Assembly: GCF_000287675.1 (NCBI RefSeq)
Contig: NZ_ALJL01000023.1
Coordinates: 62,001 to 126,000, forward strand
Length of the DNA: 64,000 bases
Reading direction: 5' to 3'
Origin: Lachnoanaerobaculum sp. ICM7
GTDB taxonomy: Bacteria; Bacillota; Clostridia; Lachnospirales; Lachnospiraceae
In this document: positions 34,808-42,379 of the stretch, piece after piece
Position numbering within the stretch: the first letter of the stretch is position 1
Layout of the letters: each line of letters starts with the position of its first letter
Notes under the pieces: generated by a model
Database searches by the model: none
What the model was told of the DNA's origin: nothing
The model's input: the letters and a program-made list of their open reading frames with translations, nothing else
Translations under genes and position numbers: made by a program

Positions 34808-35821
34808 TTACTTAGCAGCCTTATTCTGGTTTACCAAGATATTTGTTGTTCCTGCATCCTTGCCTGCATTGAACTGATCCCAAAGAAGATCCATTGAAAG
34901 CTGAACGCCCTTGCCCTGGCTTAACTTATCATCTTTATCTGTTCTGTTCTCTGTTGTACCTGTTGTGTAAACACCCTTTGCATCAGGATCCATAGCTACA
35001 CCAACGAAGATATCAAGTCTTTGATCTGTAGCAGGTGCACACTTAATAATGTTGTTCTGTAAAGCCTTCTTTAAATCTACATCATCAAGAGCTGACAATC
35101 TAACAAAGTCAACACCGCCAACTGTGAAGAATCTGTCATCATTAGGTACTTCGCTTGCTACGGCCTTAGCAAGTTTGAATGTATCTTCATTTCCTGTATT
35201 CTTAGGATTATACTGCTCTCTGTGAATATATACGGCAACACCGATCATATCCTCAAGATTTCCCATATCCTTCTTATCAAGTGTCTTTGCTTCAAACTTA
35301 ATATTGCTAAGCTTTGCTGCGATATCACCGACATTTACGATATCTGAACGGAATACCTGTGCATATCCCGGATACATATTGTCAACTGTTATCTGAATCT
35401 TACCGCTTGCATCTGTAACTGCCTTATTGTATGGTCCAACTTTCTTTGATAATCCCTCTTTGTCTACAAGTTCTGCATTGAATTCAACACTGTTGTATCC
35501 CTTTGATCTCTCTTTGTAAGCGTCGATTGTTCCCGGTGCCGCAATACTGTTGTAGTCCTTAGGACCTCTTAAGAAGAACTGATCACCAACAAATCCCGAC
35601 TCATCTATACCGTCTACGATTGACCAGCCTGCGCCCTTCATTGTCTCATCTGAGTACTGTCCGTATAATCCAAGGTCAACGAACCTTACACCGAAATCTC
35701 CTGTTGTTGCCTTAGTTGTTACGTTTAATGAATCTGTCCAATAAGCATAACCTGTTCCTGCCAATACTAACCCCAATGCTACTATTCCACCAACTAATGT
35801 GTTTCTTCTTGATTTTCTCAT
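34808..35821 (-). CDS. TasA/camelysin-like surface protein with SipW-type signal peptide
   Basis: A 337-residue secreted protein. The signal contains GTGYAYWTDSLNV, the mark of SipW-cleaved proteins such as TasA. The mature part is a beta-rich domain with a long N-terminal strand after the cleavage site, the shape of TasA-type matrix-fibre proteins. It has its own leader with a palindrome and probable promoter 172 bases downstream of the DUF5305-like gene, so it can be expressed far above the rest. In Bacillus TasA forms biofilm fibres; here that is an inference from signal type and locus. Confidence 0.8.
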   Translation of the reverse strand: MRKSRRNTLVGGIVALGLVLAGTGYAYWTDSLNVTTKATTGDFGVRFVDLGLYGQYSDETMKGAGWSIVDGIDESGFVGDQFFLRGPKDYNSIAAPGTIDAYKERSKGYNSVEFNAELVDKEGLSKKVGPYNKAVTDASGKIQITVDNMYPGYAQVFRSDIVNVGDIAAKLSNIKFEAKTLDKKDMGNLEDMIGVAVYIHREQYNPKNTGNEDTFKLAKAVASEVPNDDRFFTVGGVDFVRLSALDDVDLKKALQNNIIKCAPATDQRLDIFVGVAMDPDAKGVYTTGTTENRTDKDDKLSQGKGVQLSMDLLWDQFNAGKDAGTTNILVNQNKAAK

Positions 35822-35873
35822 CTTTCCCTCCTAAAAATCGGATATTAAATTGTGAATCATGATTTCAATTTTT

Positions 35874-35899
35874 GAAAAACGGGTATTTTCTCGTTTTTC
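35874..35899 (-). terminator. Hairpin in the TasA-like leader (terminator or attenuator)
   Basis: An 8-bp perfect stem (GAAAAACG with its complement), 10-base loop, then AAAAATTG on the minus strand. It may separate the TasA-like transcript from upstream read-through. Confidence 0.45.
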
Positions 35900-35913
35900 A
35901 CTTATGTCCCAAT

Positions 35914-35944
35914 TGTATAGCATTTGTTACATTTATAAAATGTA
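35914..35944 (-). promoter_or_regulatory. Probable tasA-like promoter with a 7+3+7 palindrome
   Basis: The palindrome TACATTT-ATA-AAATGTA (35928-35944) lies 8 bases upstream of a -10-like TATACA (35914-35919 on the minus strand). No good -35 is seen, as expected for an activated promoter; the palindrome is a candidate site for the locus's LuxR-type regulator. Confidence 0.5.
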
Positions 35945-35993
35945 CTCAAGTCATAATTTGGACTACCACTAAAGTAGTATATGAATATCAAAT

Positions 35994-37094
35994 CTAAACA
36001 TTACTCTCAAAGAAGTATATATATTCCTTTGAAAGTATGTATATCTTACCGTCCTTAGGCAGCTTGTTTTCACCTTCAATATAAAGTACGGACTCTCTGA
36101 TTTCATCTGCCAATTCTATCAGATCTGTAATACTTTTTACTCTTATTTCAGACTTTTGCGAAATATCCGGTATATTCTCGATGCAAACCATTCTGCTGCC
36201 GTACTTTCTCATCAACTCTGAAAGTTTCTTTTGTTCAAGTTCCTTTCCCTCCATATTTGAAGTAAAGAATCTTACAAATACAATAATACCTGCAGCTACA
36301 AAAAGCAATAATATAAATATCGCATAAGAACTGAAAGCAGGCATAACATTAACAAGATTTGACTCTTTAATATCACCACTGTCCTCCTCTAGCTCGGACT
36401 TTCTTATTTCATAGAATTTATCATTGTTTATAGGTATATCAATTCTGTATGAAAAAGGCTTTTCCTCTCCGTCCACAGTATATTTTCCGCTAAGCTCAAC
36501 ATAGAAATCCTTTCCTGTTTCTCCGCCAAGTGCATCTTCTATCTCCTGTGCATAATTTCTGTATGTTGCTCTGTCTATACTTAGACTTTCATTTATTGAT
36601 GCACTGCTTGTAACACTCTCAATCACCCTGCCCTCAATAACAGGATATATTTTTTCATATACAGGAACTTTATCTTCATCTTTTCCGGTTTGATATCCTT
36701 CCAAAACAGCCTGTATAATGTAGTCTCCGGATATACTGACAGCATTTGTCATAGCTATTTCAGAATTAAAATCAATATTTATAAAATCCGTAATCGCACT
36801 TGGATATACCCTTCCTTCTTCCAAAAACTCTTCTTCAAAAACATTGTTTTCTTTCAGATGTACCCTATAAGAAGCACCTGTTGTTATATTATAGGAATTT
36901 ACCACCACTTCCTCTGTCCGGGTATGCGGTCTTATATTTATAAATAAAAGTATCAAACTTATCAGACACAATATACCGCCTACAGTATAAAGAAAAATTC
37001 TTGTATTTTTTGTCAATTTAATATCTTCTTTTTTATCCTGTTCCAAGGTATGTACATCTTTTGTCTTTTTCTTGTTCTCTTTTATGATTTTCAT
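35994..37094 (-). CDS. DUF5305-like membrane protein of the SipW locus
   Basis: A 366-residue protein. It has a basic N-terminus, one membrane helix (about 32-52), a large extracellular beta-rich domain (about 55-245), a second helix near 255-275, and a charged cytoplasmic tail. This two-helix layout, and its place directly after a SipW gene, match the DUF5305 family found in SipW operons of clostridia and archaea. Its role is unknown; assembly or anchoring of fibre proteins is plausible. It overlaps the SipW stop by one base (TAATG). Confidence 0.7.
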   Translation of the reverse strand: MKIIKENKKKTKDVHTLEQDKKEDIKLTKNTRIFLYTVGGILCLISLILLFINIRPHTRTEEVVVNSYNITTGASYRVHLKENNVFEEEFLEEGRVYPSAITDFINIDFNSEIAMTNAVSISGDYIIQAVLEGYQTGKDEDKVPVYEKIYPVIEGRVIESVTSSASINESLSIDRATYRNYAQEIEDALGGETGKDFYVELSGKYTVDGEEKPFSYRIDIPINNDKFYEIRKSELEEDSGDIKESNLVNVMPAFSSYAIFILLLFVAAGIIVFVRFFTSNMEGKELEQKKLSELMRKYGSRMVCIENIPDISQKSEIRVKSITDLIELADEIRESVLYIEGENKLPKDGKIYILSKEYIYFFESNV

Positions 37095-38287
37095 TAATTG
37101 TCTATAACTCCCTCCGGAATTTTATCCTGTCCTTTCAGTATCAATGTCGGCAAACCAATCTTAGGTACAACTTTTATCACTGTACCCTTTACATCATTCG
37201 GCTGTACTTTCTCTTCATCAACCGCATTATTGTTATCTCCCTTAGTCTCAAAGCTTACATTACCCGCTTCGTCTTTAAATACTTCTTTAATTCTATGGGT
37301 TATTATGATATTCCCCCGCTTAAAGTTTATAATATCACCCTCTGAAAGCTCATATATTTCATCTTCATTTGATATTTTATGCACAAGTACCACATCTCCC
37401 GGCATTATTAAAGGTTCCATACTCCCTGTAAGTATTACAGAAGGATATACCGGAAATACCCCCACGCAAAACCAGGCAAAAGCTGTTGCAACTAAAAGTG
37501 AAATCAGATACATCACATCACTTTTTTTATTTTCTATACTTTTTCTTCCGGTTGCAAAAACATGATCCGATATAAACACGGCATAGATAATCGGGAAAGC
37601 AATTCCTATAGCTCCGTCAAGAAGCCATGACAATTCCGGCAATACCGGAAAGCATTTTTCAAAAATCTGTATTATCCCGATATACACTACACTTGGCAAA
37701 ACACCTCCGTAGAATACAAATACAGACATGAGAATATTCTTTGCCGCTATCGGCAATAAAATCTGTGTACTGTATATAAACAACTCTTTGAATTCTTTTA
37801 TAGCCAAAAGACTTCCAAAGTTGATTTCTATAAGGCACATTATTATTGTTATAAGAAATATAGCTGTTCTCTTATGTTTTAAAGTTTTACATACAGCCGC
37901 AAATGAATAATACCTAACCATTTCCTTTGCTGTAATTGCAGGTATTATTGTCAAAGCATTTACAAATATTCCTGAAATTGATGTATCATAGGGGCTGGCT
38001 CCCAACTTTTTCATAAAAACAGCAGGCACAAATTTCAGTGCTATAAATATTATCCCCCCGGATAAACCGTATCCGACAAGATATCTGCTTGCCGGATTTT
38101 TTACAGGTATATAAAGCCATGGTAAAATAAAAAGTATAATGCCTATAAGAGTGCACCAATATAATGATGTAATAAAAGGCATACCTGAGCTCTTTACTTT
38201 AAGGTATGGTAAAGCCGGAATTATAACACATAATAAAAGTATACTTGCATAAATAATATATTTTTTTTCAAGGCTTATCTTTTTCAT
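37094..38287 (-). CDS. sipW: SipW-type signal peptidase I with a large multi-pass N-terminal domain
   Basis: A 397-residue protein. The C-terminal third (about 260-397) is an ER/archaeal-type S26 peptidase. Catalytic Ser289 is in TGSMEP, His331 in ITHRI in place of the bacterial Lys, and the Asp of TKGDNN is at 351. The first 250 residues hold about seven membrane helices that ordinary SipW (about 190 residues) lacks. It should process the SipW-type signals encoded on both sides of it. It starts one base after the small SipW-substrate gene and overlaps the DUF5305-like gene. Confidence 0.85.
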   Translation of the reverse strand: MKKISLEKKYIIYASILLLCVIIPALPYLKVKSSGMPFITSLYWCTLIGIILFILPWLYIPVKNPASRYLVGYGLSGGIIFIALKFVPAVFMKKLGASPYDTSISGIFVNALTIIPAITAKEMVRYYSFAAVCKTLKHKRTAIFLITIIMCLIEINFGSLLAIKEFKELFIYSTQILLPIAAKNILMSVFVFYGGVLPSVVYIGIIQIFEKCFPVLPELSWLLDGAIGIAFPIIYAVFISDHVFATGRKSIENKKSDVMYLISLLVATAFAWFCVGVFPVYPSVILTGSMEPLIMPGDVVLVHKISNEDEIYELSEGDIINFKRGNIIITHRIKEVFKDEAGNVSFETKGDNNNAVDEEKVQPNDVKGTVIKVVPKIGLPTLILKGQDKIPEGVIDN

Positions 38288-38288
38288 A

Positions 38289-38642
38289 TTATTTTAATTC
38301 TTTGATATTTTCAGGCTTATCTTCATTTATAGGTTTATAATTTTCCTGTAATGTTTCTGCAGACTTTTTCGGCCTTATAACAAGATCTCTTTGATCGGGC
38401 TTAACAATATCATTTTGTTCGGATTTTTTAACTGTATCTTCCTTTTCCTCTTTTATAGTCGCACTTTCATCCGACTTAACTTCTTTTGTCTCTACCTCTT
38501 CTTTTACTTCTATTTGTGCATCATAAATAAATGCAACATTTGCTTTTACCTTCAACTCATCTTTCCAGTATGCCCATGAAGTCAGGCAGAATATTGAAGC
38601 CATTGCCGATGCGGCTATACATAAACAAATTCTTTTTTTCAT
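38289..38642 (-). CDS. Small SipW-type secreted protein with charged tail
   Basis: A 117-residue protein whose signal ends in SWAYWKDELKV, the same YW-type mark as the TasA-like protein. The mature part is short and then a long Glu/Lys-rich, low-complexity tail (about 45-117) likely to be unfolded. It may be a spacer, anchor or fibre nucleator. Its stop is one base from the SipW start, so translation is coupled. Confidence 0.7.
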   Translation of the reverse strand: MKKRICLCIAASAMASIFCLTSWAYWKDELKVKANVAFIYDAQIEVKEEVETKEVKSDESATIKEEKEDTVKKSEQNDIVKPDQRDLVIRPKKSAETLQENYKPINEDKPENIKELK

Positions 38643-38651
38643 ATTCCTCTC

Positions 38652-39416
38652 CTATTTACCGCCGTCCTGCACTTTAGATCCTCCCTGAAATACATCAAAA
38701 GGTATATCACAGGAATATGTCACCACTACACCGTTTCCTACTGAAGCTACAAGATTTCCTTCATTAAAATCTAGATCTATACTTTCCTGCATTTTCTCAC
38801 TGTTTATAATGAAACTTACCGGCAATTCAAGTATTTTTTCTGCACTGTCAGCTTGAAGTTTTAAATAAATCTGTCCGCCAAACTCATCATTTGACTCTTC
38901 ACTTAAAGTCTTGTAAACTTCAAACTGCAGAGGTTGCATAAAAGCAGCCTCATCTTCTCCAAGAGAATAAGCCACTCCCTCATATGCAAGCACAGCCTTA
39001 TCAGCTTTCAACTCCAAGACCTCTCCTGTCTTTGTCATATCAAGCTTTGTATAATTTAATTTATTAACGGTACTGTCCTCTGAAGTTGTAAGAGGAAAAT
39101 CCAATTTCAAGAGTTTTCCTTCAAGTAATGAATTCACAGGTAACCCTTCATTAAATGTAATCTCAACTTCCTTATCTGTTGTTCTGAATTCGGCACCTAT
39201 CAAGTTTTCACTATCTCCACTTTCATCAGTCAGATATACCGAATACTTTTCATCAGCATCTTCATCAAATAAAACATCCAACACTCCGCTTGTCATCTTT
39301 ACCTCTGCCGATAAAGCCGAATGCCAACTTGAATAAGCCCCTCCTATTGTAGCCAATCCGAAAAATAAAATTAAAAATACATACGGTTTTTTTGAAAACA
39401 TTTTTTTCCTGCGCAT
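38652..39416 (-). CDS. SipW-type secreted protein, TasA/TapA-like
   Basis: A 254-residue protein with a signal peptide followed by GAYSSWHSALSAEVKMTSG. This fits the SipW-substrate pattern (hydrophobic core, then a Trp-containing stretch and a beta strand), and a beta-rich mature domain follows. It may be a minor fibre or accessory subunit like TapA. It lies 24 bases after the regulator gene and 9 bases before the small secreted protein. Confidence 0.7.
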   Translation of the reverse strand: MRRKKMFSKKPYVFLILFFGLATIGGAYSSWHSALSAEVKMTSGVLDVLFDEDADEKYSVYLTDESGDSENLIGAEFRTTDKEVEITFNEGLPVNSLLEGKLLKLDFPLTTSEDSTVNKLNYTKLDMTKTGEVLELKADKAVLAYEGVAYSLGEDEAAFMQPLQFEVYKTLSEESNDEFGGQIYLKLQADSAEKILELPVSFIINSEKMQESIDLDFNEGNLVASVGNGVVVTYSCDIPFDVFQGGSKVQDGGK

Positions 39417-39440
39417 ACTCCCTCTATCCTATCTCTATAT

Positions 39441-40097
39441 TTATAAATTATGATTTGAATCAACCGAATTTAGAGCCAACTCAAATTTCTCTATATTTCT
39501 TTCAACAAATACCAATACTTCCGTTCTGCTGTACATATCAAGCTTACCGAATATATTTGAAATATGTTTCTTTACAGTACCTTCAGATACAAACAAGGCC
39601 TCTGCAATTTTTGCATTTGTATAGCCCTCTCTTAAAAGCAATGCAACTTCCAGTTCTCTTTTTGTCAAAGTCTCTATCTTTTTTTCTTCTTCCGTAAAGC
39701 TTCCCATATTGTCAACCAGATTTGAAGAGTAGAACTTTCCTCCCCTATCAACAACTTTGAGGCTATACATAATATCGTCTATAAACGCATCCTTTAATAC
39801 ATACGCATCTATCCCGAGGTTTTTTGCTTTTACAAAGTCGCTTTCACTTGAAGATGAAGTTATTACAAATGTCTTTATAGCTTTATCATGTCTTTGTACC
39901 CACTCCAAAAACTCAAATCCGCTCTCATTATGTAAATGCAAATCTACAAATGCTATGTCTATATGCTTGTGCTCTACCAAATCGATAGCTTCACCGACAG
40001 TGCCCGCCTGTAGAGTCTCCTCCTCAGGCTTATGAAGTTTTATAATTGATTCCAGTCCCTGTCTTGCAATAGGGTGATCGTCTAAAACAAGTACCAT
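39441..40097 (-). CDS. NarL/LuxR-type response regulator of the SipW locus
   Basis: A 218-residue regulator. The receiver domain has acidic DD (6-7) and phospho-Asp52 in FVDLHLH, and the LuxR helix-turn-helix lies at about 148-205 (TKRELEVALLLREGYTNAKIAEAL...). It is the partner of the adjacent kinase and probably controls the secreted-protein genes downstream, with which it is co-transcribed. Confidence 0.9.
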   Translation of the reverse strand: MVLVLDDHPIARQGLESIIKLHKPEEETLQAGTVGEAIDLVEHKHIDIAFVDLHLHNESGFEFLEWVQRHDKAIKTFVITSSSSESDFVKAKNLGIDAYVLKDAFIDDIMYSLKVVDRGGKFYSSNLVDNMGSFTEEEKKIETLTKRELEVALLLREGYTNAKIAEALFVSEGTVKKHISNIFGKLDMYSRTEVLVFVERNIEKFELALNSVDSNHNL

Positions 40098-40111
40098 ATT
40101 CCGTCCTCCTG

Positions 40112-41725
40112 TTATCTTGGTAAACTAAGTTTAACTCTAACGCCTTTTTTATCGTCATATACCACACTCAAATATCCTTTTAATAAAACGGCTATATTTC
40201 GCATATTTCTCAATCCGTTACCTTCTGAGAAGTTTTTATCCTCTCTTGAAAAACCTGTTCCGTCATCTTCTATCAAAAGCTCTACAGTATCGGATTGCAT
40301 TTTTAATTCTATATTTATATTTTTTGACTTGCCATGTTTTATAGCATTATTCACAGCCTCACATGCAACTCTGTATAGAGCTATCTTTTGCGCTATCTTT
40401 ATATAATCCGCTTCTTCATCCAAATTTAAATTTATCTTTACATCATTAAGCCTTTCAAGTTCCTCCATATATGCATATAGCGCATGAATAAATGTATTTA
40501 TATTATCCTTGAATCTTTTTCCGTAGATACTTTCTCTAAGTTCCGCCATCGTGCTCTCCACTGATTTTTTCAGCATCTGTATAGACTCTATTATCTCACC
40601 TTTTTCTATGGACTGCTCCGACATCTTTGCCTTGCTTTCCAAAACCGCCAGATTACAGGTGATTCCGAAAAGTTTTTGTATTACCGTGTCATGTATTTCA
40701 TTTGCTATACGATTTTGTTCCTCTACAGCTACATATCTTTCTATTTGGGCGTAGGTATCCAGATTATTGAATACCGTCTTTATCAACTGTAAGTAGAAAT
40801 CCTTTCCGTCATCATGCAACTCCGATGCGCGCCTTATCAAAATACCGCTTAGATAATCAGACTCTCCTATTTTTATTAATTCATAAGTATTACCGTCCGA
40901 CTCTATATTTAATACTTCGATATTCTCACCATTACCGGAATCTTCATATTGAAACTTTGCCTTTGCCGATATATCATCATATACATCTTTTTCAATACCG
41001 CAGCTCTCTATAATCTCAGGAAAATCATCACGTTCAAATTTTACAAGCACAAATTCCCGATACAAATTGTTATTTCTAAGCAGCATTGACAGCTTTTCCA
41101 TGATTTTTTTCGGATCCGTCATTGCAAAAAGTCCAAAGCTTTCACTCAGCTCCGTCAACATTACAAAGGCATAATTGCTAAGTTCTTTTTCTTTATTCAA
41201 CTCCGTATTCAAGCTTTCAAGTTCTTCATTTTGCTTTCCTATGTATGCTACATAATAACGGATTATATAAAACTCACACATAAGCATACCCATGCCCAGA
41301 ATGATATTGATATCCTGATAAGACGAATTTTCTATACTCTTTCCGGCTATGGCACAAAATAAACACCAGATACATGCAATGAATGTCACTGTGATATTTT
41401 TGTCTAAAGCAACCATCAATAAAATACAGTTGACTTCATACCACAAATACGGACTGTTAAATCCTCCGCTAAGAAATATAAATATCCCATAAGCAAATAC
41501 TTCCAAAACGAACATAATCCTAAAGTGCATTCTGTTCTCACAGACCTTTTTATACAACCAGCAACTTAATGCACATGAGACTGACATTCCCAAAAAAATA
41601 ATCAGATTTATATTCTCTTTGTTATATACCGAAACCGAAATATAAAATACTGTTGATATTATAAAAGCCGCTATTCTCCACAATACGTTTATATTTATAT
41701 ATGTGGAGCATTCTTTTCCACCCAT
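40112..41725 (-). CDS. NarX/DegS-type sensor histidine kinase of the SipW locus
   Basis: The ATG at 41725 with GGGG upstream is preferred to a GTG at 41743. The 537-residue protein has about six membrane helices in the first 170 residues (MASE/7TM-like sensor) and a coiled linker. A GAF-like region (about 185-325) follows, then a HisKA_3 domain with the His in NEIHDTVIQK. It ends in an HATPase domain with EAVNNAIKHGK and a DDGTGF motif. The signal is sensed in or at the membrane, not by a large outside domain. Confidence 0.88.
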   Translation of the reverse strand: MGGKECSTYININVLWRIAAFIISTVFYISVSVYNKENINLIIFLGMSVSCALSCWLYKKVCENRMHFRIMFVLEVFAYGIFIFLSGGFNSPYLWYEVNCILLMVALDKNITVTFIACIWCLFCAIAGKSIENSSYQDINIILGMGMLMCEFYIIRYYVAYIGKQNEELESLNTELNKEKELSNYAFVMLTELSESFGLFAMTDPKKIMEKLSMLLRNNNLYREFVLVKFERDDFPEIIESCGIEKDVYDDISAKAKFQYEDSGNGENIEVLNIESDGNTYELIKIGESDYLSGILIRRASELHDDGKDFYLQLIKTVFNNLDTYAQIERYVAVEEQNRIANEIHDTVIQKLFGITCNLAVLESKAKMSEQSIEKGEIIESIQMLKKSVESTMAELRESIYGKRFKDNINTFIHALYAYMEELERLNDVKINLNLDEEADYIKIAQKIALYRVACEAVNNAIKHGKSKNINIELKMQSDTVELLIEDDGTGFSREDKNFSEGNGLRNMRNIAVLLKGYLSVVYDDKKGVRVKLSLPR

Positions 41726-41822
41726 TAAACCGTTCCCCTGCACAGCCCCTAGAGCCGTCTATTAAAATTTATTTAATTTATGATTTAAACTTTCTATTAC
41801 TTTCTTATTATATATCACTATA

Positions 41823-41834
41823 AGATATATATCT
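41823..41834. repeat. 12-bp perfect palindrome upstream of the kinase gene
   Basis: AGATATATATCT, about 100 bases before the kinase start, next to TATAAT-like sequence on the minus strand. It is a candidate operator or, given the AT content, chance. Confidence 0.3.
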
Positions 41835-41886
41835 AGTAAAACTTTTTTGGTAATAGTCACATGTCGAAAAGTTTGTATTGCAATAA

Positions 41887-41927
41887 AAAAGAGTTCCGTG
41901 ATTTTATAAAAATCACGGAACTCTTTT
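41887..41927. terminator. Bidirectional terminator between the RpiB-like and SipW loci
   Basis: A 19-bp perfect stem (41887-41905 with 41909-41927, 3-base loop) with A and T runs at its ends. It ends the minus-strand RpiB-like gene's transcript. Confidence 0.92.
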
Positions 41928-41935
41928 TACTTGAA

Positions 41936-42379
41936 TTATCTGTTCATATCATATGAAATAAATGCGTCCACCTTCTCTTTAGAAGGGCTTCCTTCATCAA
42001 ATTCATTTGTAAGAAATGCATATATCAACTCTTCTCTGAGCTTTTCTCCAATAGTAAATGCACCCATACATGCTATATTGGCATTATTACTCAATACAGC
42101 TCTTTTGGCAGAATAAATATCTGAAATCAAAGCAGCATATGCTCCCTTTACTTTATTTGCAGCAATGGACATCCCCAAACCGGTACCACATAGCAGTATA
42201 CCTCTATCAAATTTTTTATTGGCAACCTGTTCTGCTACTTCTATCGCAACATTTGCATATATTGCATCATCACTTCCAAAATCTGTAACTTCACCCAAAT
42301 CGCTTTTTTTTATAAATTCTATTAATCTATATTTCTCTTCAACAGCATTTGGATCTGAACCTATAGCTATTTTCATCAT
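41936..42379 (-). CDS. RpiB/LacAB-family sugar-phosphate isomerase
   Basis: A 147-residue isomerase of the RpiB family. The active-site Cys64 lies in LLCGTGLGMS. The family's SDH and HND His residues are replaced (SDPNA near 8-12; SNNAN near 97-101), suggesting a substrate other than ribose 5-phosphate. Its operon with a DhaK-type kinase recalls D-erythrulose- or tetrose-4-phosphate isomerases of tetritol pathways (DerI/EryI), which is an inference. Its start abuts the kinase stop. Confidence 0.8.
   Translation of the reverse strand: MMKIAIGSDPNAVEEKYRLIEFIKKSDLGEVTDFGSDDAIYANVAIEVAEQVANKKFDRGILLCGTGLGMSIAANKVKGAYAALISDIYSAKRAVLSNNANIACMGAFTIGEKLREELIYAFLTNEFDEGSPSKEKVDAFISYDMNR

Noticed and set aside
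37094-38287. CAAX/CPBP protease in the SipW N-terminal domain
   Set aside because: The many helices suggested it, but the EExxxR and HxxxN-type motifs of that family are not seen.
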